A stretch of DNA of 64,000 nucleotides from Holacanthus passer (GCA_025331565.1 JAFREQ010000034.1:2170001-2234000); one strand, 5' to 3'. Positions 1 through 13,300 are shown, counted from the stretch's first letter. Program-made: numbers and translations. Notes: a model not told the origin generated them from the sequence alone.

Positions 1-469
1 AGTACCCACATTTGAAGTAGGCCTACCTGGAGTGCTGTTGGCTTCGGGGTCGTGACAGTCTTTAGTGTAAAACCTCCAGAAAACAGTTAGCTGAAGAAAG
101 ACTTGGATGACGGCCAATTTAATTTAGCAAACTGACACCATTAAACGATGACGTCGACTCTGGAGCATTTTCTGTGTCGTGATATTAAATTTTCAAAAAA
201 AAAAGCTCTCCTCCATTTATCCCGCTCATTTGATAGAAAGGTGGGATTGAGAGCGCTCGCCGTCATGATTGGCAGCGGTAATAAGATGTGACGAGCGAGA
301 GCGAGATAGCTGTCAGACAGGCAGTCATGATAACACTAATCATTAACCTGTCTACCAGTGTTACACACAGAGGTGATGATGTGTTCACCACATACTTCTA
401 CAAGTCAGTCAAAGGGTCAGCTCCTGTGAAGTCATGACGTGCTTTAGGTCGGCATGTGTGTGGACATGT

Positions 470-800
470 TTGGCAACAAAAGACTGTGAAAGTTGTGGGC
501 TGATCCAAAAACACCTGTTTGGATCATTCCACAGGTAAACAGGTTCATTGGTAACAGGTGATAGTATCATGATTGGGTATGAAAGGTTCATCCTGGAAAG
601 ACTCAGTCGTTCACAAGCAAGGATGGAGAGAGGTTCAACACTTTGTCAAATACATAACTGAGTAAAGGAGATTACTACATGGGCTCAGGAACACTTTGGA
701 AAACTGTTGTCGTAAGCACAGTTTGTTTGTAAATGATTCAATTCTGTTCTTATGTACTTTTTACGCAGTGTCCCAACTTTTTTTGGAGTCATGGTCGGTT
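470..800 (-). mobile_element. Interspersed repeat family A, copy 1, rearranged
   Basis: The minus strand of about 470-655 matches 35890-36075 and 56038-56160 closely, sharing a block reading CCAGGATGAACCTTTCATAC and a block ACTATCACCTGTTACCAATG. From about 656 to 790 the repeat continues on the plus strand and ends in the family's terminal motif (GTGTCCCAACTTTT near 769-783). The two parts therefore point in opposite directions, which indicates an inversion or nested insertion at about 655. It looks like a non-autonomous DNA-transposon-type fish repeat, but I do not assign a superfamily. An imperfect hairpin with arms at 494-509 and 518-533 corresponds to the perfect one in copy 2. Confidence 0.75.
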
Positions 801-849
801 TAGTTGTACAGTGTGAGGGCAAAAGTCTGTGTTTGAATGGCAATGCCGG

Positions 850-1480
850 TCTGTTGGTTGGTTGTGTCCACAACTTTGGTCCAATATTTCTCAAACCATT
901 GGATGAAGTACCACTGAATCTGGACCAAAATCCGAGGTTCCCAGAGGATGGATTTAAATGACTTTGATGAACACCTGACTTTTCTCTTGCACCACCATGA
1001 GGTTGACATTTTTGGATTTTGGTGAAAAGTTGCGACAACTATAGGATGAACTGACTTCATGAGTCCTGGACAATGTAAGACTTTTCTTGTAGCGCCACCG
1101 AGAGGCCGATATTTGTGGTTTTGAGTAAAGTGTTTTGAAACCTATTAAGTTTATTGGCATGATACACAGAGAATGAAGCCTAATGACTTTGGCCATCTCT
1201 TGATTTTTCATCTAGCAACACCATCAGGTCGAAATATTTATGTCTAATACTTTGTGTTAATTACCAAAAACCTGCAATACTAACGTTCCCATCAGCCTCA
1301 GCCTTACTCTTGAGCTTCAAGCTAATTAGAAATTCTTTGCACGCTAACAAGCCAAATTAAGATTGTGAACATGGTAAACATTTTACCGACTTAACAGCCT
1401 TTAGCCCGTAGCCACTGCCAGCCTATATTCGAGCAGTGTGATCCATTGGTATTACAGCCAGAGGGTGTTTTGTAAGTAAC
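850..1480 (+). mobile_element. Interspersed repeat family B, copy 1, with internal tandem units
   Basis: This stretch contains about three diverged repeats of one unit. Each unit has a 'CTAGCG/CACCACCATGAGG' type block followed by a 'GTCGA/GTTGACATTTTTGG' type block and a region related to 'CAACTATTGGATGGA'. The units are seen at about 975-1020, 1080-1130 and 1200-1245. The same family appears at about 24610-24990 and 55735-55925. It ends in a low-complexity stretch rich in 'ATGGTAAACA' and 'GCTAACA' motifs, which copy 2 shares. I recognise it as a common percomorph-fish repeat but cannot name it. There is no coding capacity. Confidence 0.7.
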
Positions 1481-4400
1481 AGAGAGGCTGAGCTGTGACT
1501 GTGCACCGCTTCTGACACGAACCTCTGATGAGAGTTATTGATGTTAAAAGTTCAAGTGGTAATTATTAAACTTTAAAGAAACTTCAGCTTGACCAGCAGC
1601 ACTTGTTGTTCTCATAAGTGCTGTGAGTTATTGCTCAGACATCCCCCGCTGATTATGAATGATCGAACAGTTTGTGCTCAGCATTTTCCAACTACAAATA
1701 TCTGTTTTTTCTGTTTTAATCCGAGCGTGTTGTTTTGATTAATTACAGCAACATACAATGTGTGTCCCTGATTTATCATTCACTGTATTCTTCTGAGCTG
1801 CGTATGATAGACGGGCTCTCATCTTGACTGTAATCCATTCAGTCACTAGATGCACAAACAATTGCCTCACACTTTAAATAAATAGCCTTCGCTGCTTGAA
1901 ATAGTCACTGTCTGTTTCGCTGTGGGTTTCATGTCAGGAAACTGTTTTTAAATTCTGCTAATGTTAGCAGACGTAGTCAATAATTTAGTGGAGTTGGGCC
2001 ACATCTCCTCCAAACAACTGGAAACCCTGGTCATTGTGTGCTGTACCAGAGCCATTTCGTCTCCATAACAGTTTATATTTCAGCATGTGTATTCAGAGAT
2101 CAGTCACCAGTAAGTCTTAATTAGGGGCTCACACAGGGCAACAAGTACTCCAAGACTGTCCTGTTAAATGATTGATCAAACACATGAGATTTATGTAACA
2201 CCTCAACACACGCGTCGGCTGCAACAACACGAAATACATGAAATATGTGTGATTTGAATCCTGGTGGAAATGTTTGAGGTAACTTCATCAAGCTGAAATC
2301 TTTATGCTGCTACTTGAGGTGGAAGTTGCTTTGAGGCCAAAATCAATATGGAAGATTCATTCAATTGCCTGTGAAACTGATCTGATTTGAGGTAAATTGA
2401 ATCAATGACTTAAACTCTTATGACAAAGTCTTTAGTTTCTTCCAGAAGAACCCACTTTTGCTAAATACAAAATGCTTATACCTCCTGTGTTGCAGAATAT
2501 CTTGTGTGAAGTAACTGGGTGATTAAACAGCAGCTAGAACAACTTGTACTTGTGCTGCTCTGGTAATAAGTTGAATAGCTAATGTAATATATTAATCAGT
2601 GATGGAATCTATCAAAACAGACCTGTATTTTAAGTTATTTTGACAGCTTTTGCATAGATGCATGCAGTTTATGTTAGACGAATGAAAAGTGAAATAAGCC
2701 CTGCTGTGGTTATTCATTGTCATCTTTAGCTTCTGTTAACAAATTGGCCATTATCTTTATTTGTTTTGACTCAACCTCTTTGACACTGAAAGTTTAATCG
2801 GTGCTGGAGGAGGGTTCTCGGTACTAGTGGGGTGAAATTTTTCAAGCAGGCCCTTAATTTGCATGTACTGCCTGACACTTTGATCCCAGTTTCCTCAGTC
2901 AGTATCTTAATTGTATGATGCTGCAGTTGCTCAGGGCGCAGACCAAATCGGTGGTTGGACAAAAATAGCTCGAAGGGCAGCTGATACATATTTTATCTGT
3001 AATTCTTTATACTATTTTTGTGAATATATATTAATGAAATTACAAAATGGGCCTTAATGAACGTTTTAAAAGGCATATGCGGTATATTAGTTGCCATTAA
3101 GCTTCAAAAGCTTGACAGCCATTAACCACCAATAGGCTGTTCAGTATGACAGGATGACAAAATATCGACCAACCGCTTCAACAAGCCAAGGTGTGAAACC
3201 CACTGCACTCCCACAGAGCTTCATTCACTAAGCTTTCCCCAGAGCCGTTCGACACTGTGGACCACGCTCAGTTACAAGTGACAGTGCTGATGTGTGAGAT
3301 GAGGCAAATATGCCGATGGTGTGTTGACAAACTGAATGTCAGTCAGCACCTTTCACCAGAGTGATAGTTACACAGTGCAGATCTGCGGGGGCTCGACCTC
3401 CAAAGCTCATGTTCTTTTCTCCGACCTACACTGTAGCCTTTCAGGTAGGTGTTGACATTAAACTGACATCCAAAATAAAATGGACAAAAGGTGTGTTTTC
3501 AGATGGATGAAAGATGCTATAGTTTCTTTTGCAATCAATTGTTTGCCTTTTATTCCTTTGGACCGTGTTTTGCAGTGTTGTTTTGTAGGCTGACATTTGA
3601 CTTAGCCAGCTGACAAGTCCAAGCTGCTGTGACACCATTGATCAAAGTGACGCCACGACAAATTCAGCAAAGGGCACATAGAGCGTAAGATTGAATCCCT
3701 TGAATGAGGCTTGAATCTGTGCAGTTTGGCACCTTGTCTTTTGCCATAAAAATAAAAACAGCATGTTTTTTTCCCTGTCTTTTGAGCCGATAGTAATGTT
3801 ATGATTTGTTATTTCTCATTCTAGAGCACAGATATAAAATTGGTGGTGTTTGTAACTAGTTTTTTTTAGACGTGTTAGTGGCAAAATGTGGTGCTTTCCT
3901 CTGTGTTGGCAACCATTTTCACACCAAACTGTTGTGTGTTTCTGTTCAGTAGCCAAAGTATTACCACACCACCATTTTTATAGTCACGCTTACTCACAGT
4001 TGTTGCTGCTCTGGAGCTGTCTCTCCCTTTACTCACACTTGAAGCTTCCACTGAGGGAACCCTAATTTCTTGCATCTACAGTGTCTATCCCGCTTTTTAT
4101 ACCAAATGTATGTGTAACTCAACAAACCCTGCTGTGCTTTTTTTAGCATGTATGTCTGTCCTATGTGACAGTCATATGATTAGTAAGAAATGGATTCGAT
4201 TCAGTCGTGTGATGGTGTGTGGTTTTTACATTATCAAACAATCTACTCCTATAAGTAGTGTATCGAAGTTTTTCATTTTCATTTAAAATAAAAATGTTAT
4301 AATGAGATAAATATTGACGTTGTTCCATAACATTAAACCATTTTATATTTGCCTCCCATGAACTTATTTAACAACAATCAAAAATCACACAAAATAAAAT

Positions 4401-4836
4401 GAATAAGATGAGACAAGTTAGTTGTCAGACATACATATTGTCAACAAATAAAAATACCTCAAAGCCAAGTTGGGGGCTCAAGTCACCAGATGTACACCTC
4501 TCATGTTACTCTGTGAAGATTTCGTGTGGAGCAGGGCATTCTTCATTCACTCTGTGTGTGTCTAAAATTATCTCCAGTATTACCTTCAAGTGTCACCTGT
4601 GTGCTGAAAGCAGTTCAAATTTGAAAGACTACAGTAGAGCTACCGAACAGCTTTGATGTTAGAATATTTATTTAGCTGGAGTTAATTCCTTCAGGAAAGA
4701 CGGCGACATATGGAGGAAATTATTTCACAGGAGTTTATTGAAGCTCTGTTTCAGTGGCATTCGGCTGATTGTTGTTGATAGTGTGTGCACACACACCTGT
4801 GTACCTGTTTGCAGGGTCCTTATTGTGTTGTGTACA

Positions 4837-5137
4837 TGTGTGTGTGTGTGTGTGTGTGTGTCCTCCTCTAAATGGTGAGAAAGAAGTCTCATGGCAGTAA
4901 CTCTCAGGAGGACTAGATGACTCCACTTTTATGTGTATAACCCTCTTTCTCTCTCTCACACACACTCACACACACACAACGCTGCAGTCTTTTATACTTC
5001 ATCTCCATTTTTATCCTTTAGTGAACTGTGTATGGGTGTGTGTTTTCACCCACGTGTCTTTTGACAGTCTTCTGCTCAGCATATCGATTTGCCCCAAAGC
5101 AGCTCCCAACTCTGTCTCTCTCCCTCTCTCTCTCACT

Positions 5138-5168
<31 letters not shown>
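4837..5168. repeat. Cluster of GT, CT and CA microsatellites
   Basis: A (GT)n run at 4837-4861 is followed by CT and CA runs at about 4945-4979 and a (CA)n run at 5141-5168 preceded by CT repeats. The GT and CA arrays are in inverted orientation about 95 bp and 280 bp apart. The two overlapping plus-strand open frames across this area are made of these repeats and are not genes. Confidence 0.95.
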
Positions 5169-8100
5169 TTCCTCTCTCTTTCCCCCCCGTTTTATTATCA
5201 TATGCTGATAGCAGGGTTAGACTGCATTGCAGTTTTTAATCAGAGGAGAAGATACCCCGTCTGACTACACAAGCATCTTTGGACAAACTGCAACACACTC
5301 TGTAATTACTGTTTGTCCTACAGAAATGTGCATGTGAGTGTGTTCTTGTACAGCTTTATAAAACTTAAAGAGTGATGACGACTTAGTCTTCTTATTTTAG
5401 GATGAAGGACAGAATTCAATACATAAACATCCTCAGTGATGTAGGAGAACAAGTGCAGAGATAAGGCCAATGTCAATGCGGTAAAATGACTCATATTCGC
5501 CTCATATTGCTTTCTAATGGAAAAAAGGGGTCATGGAATTTCATAACCCATTCATGAACAAATCACAGCAGTTGGGAAAACCCATTTTACAATATCACTT
5601 TAACACATGTATCAAGGTACACACGAGCCCTGCGTTTTTCCCGTGCTGAAAAGTAAAAGGTTGTCAAAGAGCAATGGTGTAGCTGCTGGTAACTACTAGT
5701 TGTCAAGTTTCATTTACTTCAACCTCCCCGTCCGCTTACTTCGTTTCTATGCTTTCGTCTCATCTCCCACGTCCCTGTGTATCATTTTGCTAAAAGCACG
5801 GCTACTTCCAGTCACAGTGGGCGAGCGTGTAGCATGTGGTCGGCATAATTTAACGCCACTGTTTTCTGTGCCAGCAGAAAAAAAAAAGTGCTTCTGAAGC
5901 TTGAAATTACAGGCGGCGAGAGCTAGCAGCTTTTTGTCGGTGTGTTTGCTTTCATGCCCGTGTGCCCGCGCTGCTCTCCGTCCTGCAGATGTGTTTTTAT
6001 AGGGTATCATATTGTTTGTTGACCCCTCAGTATCGGCGGTTGCAACCGGCTTGCGTGAATCGCTGTGTTGACGGAAAGTGTGTGTGTTTGGCGATGTGTG
6101 TGCATGCATTTGCTTTTTCGCTTGCACCTGTTGGTTTTTATCTGTGTCTGTCATAACATGTGTGTGCCTTTAATAGAAAGTGTTTGTACATAACTGCGGT
6201 CAGTGGTTGTCATATTTTCCTTATTCCTTCTTTTGTGTGCTTCTTTTTTTCCACTCTGGATTGGCTTCATATCAACAAAATGAATCGTAAAAAAAGAAAT
6301 GTAAATAATTGCTAGTAAAACTACTAAAAGCAATAATAATAGTAGTTGAGCTTCTTAGTTACAGTGTTAAATTTTCCATTCTCACATTGTAGTTCTCAAC
6401 AAAAACAATGCAAGCAAAAGCCGTATTTTGATGATGTCGTGAACTAGCATGGGATCGTGGGAGTTGTTGTCTTCATTGTTAGACAACCAACATTACCAAA
6501 TAAATTCTATCTGACATGATTCAGGCAGACATCTGGACAAGGCAAAATTTTCTTCACGTTACGCTTTGTCACATTCGCCAAATCCCTTCCTTTCTGTCTG
6601 ATGAGTCATCCTTCCCGTGTTTCCCCTGAACTTACAGCAGTGAGACAAGTCTGTCTGCGGATGCACAGCATTATTGAGAGGTGACCAAATAAAACGTTGA
6701 ATAAAATTAAGGATTTCTCTGGTTTGAAAATTGCTTGAAACATTTGGGTGAGGGAAGTACACAACTCATTGACATATATAACATCGGTCTTGTTTTATTT
6801 TAATGTGGAAATGTTAGATGTTATATCTTTAAATGTGTTTTTTTTTTTTTATTGTGTATACATTACTGTGCCTTTAGCATTTCTCCTGCCATTTAACTAA
6901 CTGACCTTGGAATGGGCAGATGGGGAGGGAAGAGAGGAAATGAGATTAAAAGTGTTTGAAAGCCTGATGAATGGAAAAGGGAAGCATATACATTGGATAA
7001 AAGAGCAAAAGCAAGTGTTGAGATAGGGTTATAAATACACAGAGAGGTGGACAGATCCCTGCCTGCGGTATGTATATATATTTAGATCGTCTGATTGACT
7101 GAGAGACCGCGCGTCTGATCTCATTTGTCAGCACTTCCCTGCTAAGTGTTATTATATTGGCTGACAGTCTCATCCTTTTCTCTCCCTCCCTCCCTCCTCT
7201 TTCTGCCCTTCTGCCCTCCTGCACTCTGTTCTTTGTACAACACCACAGAGGAAATGTTGATTTTAATCACTAGGCATAATTAATTACCATCCTCCCTTGT
7301 TAAGAAAATAAAAGCCTCACAGCCACATAGTAATTGGCAGCGATGTAATTTGTGGTCTACTGTAGGTGAGGTTTGATGAATGGTGGAAAGGATTGTGGTA
7401 TGTAGGTGTGTTTGTGTATGTGTGAAAAGGCTGTCTGAGTGCGGTTTATAATGTGTTTTATAGAACATGCAATCACAATATTATCAGGGAATCCCAAGGC
7501 CTTGCATACCCTTGAATTTTCAAACATAATGAATAAATGCGGCCGTAAAACTTGCTTCAATAGCGAGACAGCGTTCAGTGTTCAGTATTCATAACACAGT
7601 AAGGCAATAACAATGATGAACAGGCTTTGGGTTGCAGTATACATTCGGTGATGGATTTGAGAGCTTTAGATTGCAGCGAGGGCTTTTTACAGGTAGTTAA
7701 GATTCCATTTCTGTTTCCCAAATGACCTCCATTTCCAGAGGGTCCTGAGCTTCAGCTTTACTCATTTATTGCTCCATCCCCCATTATAAGGCGCTTCACT
7801 ACACCACTAAGCATGGATCTGCTGTGCTGCCGCTTATTTGCATGTGCCTTTACTTATAAATTAGAGGTTTAACACCTCAGATGTCTCAGAATCAGGAGGA
7901 GTATCAGATACTCTATTAAGGAAATCAGCCGATGTGAGCACTGCTTTATTACCAGCCAACCATTGCACATAGTGTTGGTTCATTGTGACACAATTACAAC
8001 AGCAAGTGGAATATATGGAGCCCCACTACTGACTAAAGGAAGTAAAAGATCGTCAGACCAGTTAATAAATAACATTAGACTATAACTATAAAGATGTTCT

Positions 8101-9266
8101 ACAGCAGTATGCAGTACAGCATGTATGAGATGCTTAACTTTGAGTTAACTCAATTTTAATTACTAACACTCTGATTTATTGATGTATTCCATGCAAAATG
8201 TCTGATGAGGATACAAGAAAATCAGGGGAAGTATATATCTAAACATATCTATTTCATGAGTGAAGATTGTTGTTTATTTGTCCACTCTTGGAAGACAATG
8301 AGCATCTTAACTAAAATTATCATCTTATCTATCAAACTGTCTTTTTCCAACTCCAACTTTTAGGAACAAATCAACAAACTGATTATATATCTGTGTCAAC
8401 ATCCAAGACAAAATGTGGTGCAAAAAATTTGTGTGCCTCCAGTAGTTGCCAAGGAACTAGCAATATGGAGCTTTATTTACTTTTGCCTGTGCAATGACCT
8501 ACACAGCTTAAACACTCACCTGTGGTGCTCCGCTGTGGCTTTGCAACAAATATCTCTTGGGTTTATGTTTCATTTAAAAGCTTTGTAACCCAGTGGTAAA
8601 CCACAGTTTTGTAGATGTAACATGCAGTGGGGCGTGCAGTCTTTGCAGCAACAGAACCTCCAATCCACACAATTTTGACATTTGTACATTTAGCCAGTGT
8701 TGCCTCCTGCTGTCAAACCATTTATAACAGCATTACAATTCTTTTGAGTATTATATGATTTGTATGAGAATTATTGTGTCGTTCTCTTTGTTATCTCACT
8801 GCAGCTATTTCATTCATTGTTTTGGTGGCGTAAAACCTTAGCGTGGTACAACAGCCAGATTGCTCTAGTGAGCTCACAATTTGTCCTCCCTAAGGAAAAG
8901 TATTTTACAGCCTCGAAATGCATTTCATTAAATTATTGTTAATGGGACAGCTTCATTTGCGAGCCCACGTATGAGTACTTTGGATCTAGATCGTCACCAG
9001 TACTGATAGAAGCACACAGATGGTTTCTGTGCTAACTCAGTGCCCTATGATTGAAAATAAAGGTTTAAATAAGACGTGTGTATTGACAGGTTAATTCACA
9101 AACAGTTGCAAGTGTCTCAAAATGTTTAAATTAGACTGTGTATGGACCTTTATCCTGAAGAAATATCGCCTGGCTTTACATAGATATCCGGTCATAAATT
9201 TGATCAGACCACTGAGGCCGAAACTATGTTTTATGAGCCTGGCTGCAAGTGATGTATGTGTTGTGC

Positions 9267-9268
<2 letters not shown>

Positions 9269-9345
<77 letters not shown>

Positions 9346-9350
9346 TGTGC

Positions 9351-9403
<53 letters not shown>
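9269..9403. repeat. Long interrupted (TG)n microsatellite
   Basis: About 35 TG units (9269-9339) are separated from a further 26 or so units (9352-9403) by a 12-base interruption containing GCTGTGC. At about 135 bp this is the longest microsatellite in the window. Alternating purine-pyrimidine DNA of this length is prone to Z-DNA formation and to length polymorphism. Long His-Thr or Val-Cys open frames on both strands here are artefacts of the repeat. Confidence 0.97.
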
Positions 9404-9406
<3 letters not shown>

Positions 9407-10231
9407 ATTTGTGAGTGCATTTTGCCGTGCACGTGTGACAGAGCCTGTCTTCGCAGCAGCCATGCTTTGGCAGGTTGTAGTTTTCCCCTCAGAAATCAGC
9501 CGCTCTCTGAACTGTTAAATCACACTAGAAGCCAACCTTTGAGAAGAAAATTAATTACTTTCCCTCCGCCTCCTCCTCCTCTCATTTTTTCCCACATTAA
9601 CCCTCCCTCATTCCTTTTCACTCGCTTTTCTTACGCTCTCCCTCTCGATTTCTCTCTTCTAATAGTATAGAATAAGTTTAGCCACAGGTGACGCTTTTTT
9701 TAAACTAACAGGGAAATGTGCCATTACGCTTGAGGCCTTGTTCCTTCCTTTCAATGCCTGTTTGAAGTTTGAAGGCTTTGATACTTGTTTAGATTGAGTG
9801 TTTGTGACTGCGCAGTTCATTCGGCTCCTGTTGGCAAGAAAGCCTTGCCCACAAACTCTGCTGCAATCATTAGGTTGTCAAGCTTTGCCATCACAATTGA
9901 GAGCATGCTTCATTTGAAATCAATGAAAGCTGCTCTCCCTGTTTCTGTTGCATTTGTGTTGGGTAGAGTCTAGTGGATGTGGCCAAGATAATAGATCACT
10001 GAAATCCACTTCTCAGTAGATGATGCCACCATTTATCATCACATTTATCCACAACATTGCGCATGTAGCAGGATTTGAAAGAAACGGATGGTTGTTCTTG
10101 CCTGAACACACTTCATTCAACTAATTTGTGCTCGATGTCCTGGGGATATCTCACAATCACGATCCTCACTGCAGGCCCTTTCGCTTCTCGGTCTCAAACT
10201 GATTCCCCTTTTGTCTCCATCTTCCTCTCAG

Positions 10232-10371
10232 CTTCAGATCGAAGATGTGGAGAACGAGGAGAAGAGATACGCCCTCTTCATGGAGCTGCTGGAAGCTGCA
10301 CAAAAGTGGGAAGACTTCCAGCTGCTCATGCTCCTCCTGCAAGCATGGCCACCCATGATGAAAGAGGAAGT
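10232..10371 (+). CDS. nbas: NBAS exon (first of four in this window)
   Basis: This internal exon codes for 46 residues plus two bases of a split codon. It follows a good pyrimidine tract and an AG at 10230-10231 and ends at a strong donor, GTAAGA, at 10372. A second AG six bases into the exon (10236-10237) could give an in-frame form two residues shorter. The peptide is leucine-rich and helical, with an acidic start (EDVENEEKRYALF) and the segment LLQAWPPM near its end, which I associate with the region of NBAS after the Sec39 domain. NBAS, with RINT1 and ZW10, forms the NRZ tethering complex. That complex works with ER SNAREs such as syntaxin 18 to receive COPI vesicles from the Golgi, and NBAS has also been linked to nonsense-mediated decay. 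The exon and frame are seen in the sequence; the gene name is from family memory. Confidence 0.8.
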
Positions 10372-13300
10372 GTAAGACAGATGTCTCTCTTTTTCATTGT
10401 TCTTTGATTCTTCCAAGATTAAAAGCATTTTTGGAAATGTGCTTACTTATGCTCTTGCTGAGAGTTAAATGGGAAGATATCGTTCTCATGTCAATAAACA
10501 TGAAGCAACAAACACCCAAGTGGCAAAACAGCTAGTTGTTTTGCTGGACTACTTATTACCTAAGATAAGCTAAGCAAACAAAATGCTGCTGTAGACTTCT
10601 ATTTCACGTGCAGGTATGAGGATGGTATCGATCTTCTCATCTAACTCAGCTTTCTGGAAGCACCTTGACAAAGTAATTACTTCCTTAAGAGTTTGCTTGC
10701 AGTTCCGTGTGTATAGCTCATTAGCAAAGAGAACATTCGCACATTCATACATACAGATTTTCTTTAAAAGAACGTACAAATTTATATTTTACAGGCAGGC
10801 TTTTGGAGCTAGAAAATGCAAATGTCCTGTTATTACAGCCTGTGTGCAGAATACCAACACTGTGGCAGCTGATTTACTTTCTTTCTGTCCTTTCTCACCT
10901 AATTTAATTCTCTCTTTTTCTTCTCTTAATGCATTGCTGCCCTCTCAGTATCTTCAGTGAATGTCAATTTTTAAGTTAAAATGTGAAATGAGTGCTTTTT
11001 CACTAGTTTGGGTCAAAGCACCCTCTTATGCTTTAACTAAGTGAATTGTGAGTGTGTTTTGGACCTTCACAGTCAACCGCAGAGCCTCTGAAAATTATTT
11101 ATACTGTAGTTTGTTTGTTAACAAAATCAAGGATGCAGCGAGACATTGACATTTTAATGGGCAACTTATGTGCAATGTGTTCTTATTTCACATAAATGGA
11201 GGGTTAGGGTTAGGTGCCTCTAATGGCTCAGGTAAACATACTGCGCATAGACTTTTAGAGCTGGAAATGAAAACAGGCATTTTCACAAAACTTCAGGCTC
11301 CAGGCTTATTGCGCCAGCTTGTGTCTTATGAGCCTCGGCAAGTGTTGGCTTTATTATCGATAAGTGTCTAATGATGTGATTGCTCTTCTCCTGCTCCATT
11401 GTTCTTGATTAAAAGTGAGCGGCGCTCGGAGGACCGGCGAGACGGTACAGGGTTATGCAGTCGGGAGTTTATCCTTCCAGCTCAATCAAAGCAGACTGTT
11501 TCGATCAGTAATTTAAAGTACACTTCTTCTCCAGTAGCTAGAAAATCTCAAGGATGAACACAAAGCTGTGTATAAATCAGTTTTTATAGACTCAGATACT
11601 TGCTCTTTCAATCTCAAACAAACATCATGGCAGGATCAGACTGCACAATATTTGGTCTGTCCATATGATCACTATGTCAGATTAGGGGATCACGGTCCTG
11701 GTGTGACTTCTCAACCTGCCTGAAATGTAAAGGTGTTAAGTTTTCCTATCAGGGACCTTGTGAAGGGTCTCTTCGACCAATTAGTTCTAGGTCCTGAAAA
11801 ACTGAAAATTGGGCAAATAAGACTAATAATGGATTTAAGGTCATCCCGTTTTTCTTTGTTTTGTTGTTTTTTTACTTTCATGAATGTAATGGACAGATGC
11901 AAAGGAGACATGCAGAGGTTGATGGTTATTTCTACTTTAGTGCATAGAAACTGAAACAATTAACAAATGTCTCTCAGTGTGTTTGAACATACTTTACCCA
12001 GCACTGTTTTTAATGTATTATGTATTTTATGTATTAATGAATCTGCACATGAGGTGTAGCAATGCAACGTTCAGCACAGTAAACTCTGCCCATATAGCCT
12101 CTGGGACTGGAGGACAGGGAGGTGTTTGACGCTAGAAACTATGGCTGAGGTACGAAGTTGAGATCTGTCTCCTCTGGTCAAAATGCAGGAAAAGTAAAGG
12201 AGCTCTTGAAATGGTTCCTGTGCCACTGGAAAAGGTTCTTAATGTGGAAACAGGCCATTTGATGCTGAATCTGCTTGTTTCCCTTCTGCACAGGAAAAGA
12301 CAAATTGTTCGGCAGATTTTTGCACTCGAGAGAAAGCTGCTTCGTTTGGACAACCGAAGTTTTAAAAATAAGGGGAAACCTCTTTTTTAGATTTCTAGCA
12401 GCATAACAAACAAGCAAGTTTGAAAAAATGTTTTTATTATTCATCTTTAGTGGACAATAGAGTTGTGACTGGGTTTGTGTAGTGTCAGCTCAGAAGCAGT
12501 AGGAGAGATGGGGATTAGGTTTGGACGCTGCAGCTGCTTCAAGTTCACCCCCGGATTTCACTGACACTCCGCTGACTTTGTGAGCCTAACAGCTGTAGTC
12601 AACCCATTGCTGCGGGGACTTTCGGCTATAATCGTTTCTTTTATCTGCAGACTGAGCTGTTGTACTGTTTCTCAGATTGAAATGCAAACATAATGCCGAG
12701 TACAAAGCCGGCGTCTGATTATGGATTTTGTTTCTTCGCGCCTCTTTAGTCGTCCTCATTTAAATCGCTCGAGTTAATTTGGGGCAACATGCATACATGC
12801 GCTAACTCCAGTACGCTGGAATGTGGCTCTTTGAAGCACAGAAGCCTGAAATTGAGGTCTGATCTGTGTTCAGTGTGCATTTTATGTGCAATGGCTGCTA
12901 CATCCGGCAGTCATAATTTGGGACACAAAACTCAGAATAACTTAACCTTCAAAGGCCTCGTTTAAGATGTTCCTGTTAAGACTTGAGCGCGTTATCTCTA
13001 ACTGTGTGAGACACATGGTTAACCTTAACTATTAACCTGACTCAGCATTTAATCCTGGTTGGGATGGAGGTGTGTTTACCGTCTGTGTGCATGTCTGTTA
13101 GATTTGTTTCTGTGAGACTACAAGAGACTGTTCTGGGAGCTCAATTGAGTTGCATCTAAAAAGCTTATCCTTTAGTCTGTCCGCATAAACTGAGTCATGA
13201 TTCAGAGCACGAATGAAGGCTGGCTGTGACTCACGCTGCACCCCGTGACAGATTTGGCGAGCACACAGACACTCGTACTTGCATGCAGCAGTACCTCCCT

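Larger units (their letters stand above)
1..10231 (+). other. Partial intron of the NBAS-like gene, no exon recognised
   Basis: This stretch lies upstream of the first recognisable exon, so it is inferred to be intron on the plus strand; its donor site lies outside the window. Open frames here are short, have no family resemblance that I can see, and mostly follow microsatellites. It holds the repeat pair at about 470-1480, GT/CT/CA arrays at 4837-4861, 4945-4979 and 5141-5168, and the large GT array at 9269-9403. The remainder is AT-rich apparently unique DNA. A very short exon could be missed by eye. Confidence 0.6.

Noticed and set aside
9091..9670. Cys-Val and His-Thr repeat proteins on both strands
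   Set aside because: These are direct translations of the (TG)n array.
10075..10407. 110-codon plus-strand frame overlapping the first NBAS exon
   Set aside because: It reads the exon in a different frame from the one that joins the other three exons in phase. It is a shadow.
11205..11216. TTAGGG-like words (GGGTTAGGGTTAGG)
   Set aside because: Only two units, far too few for an interstitial telomere array.
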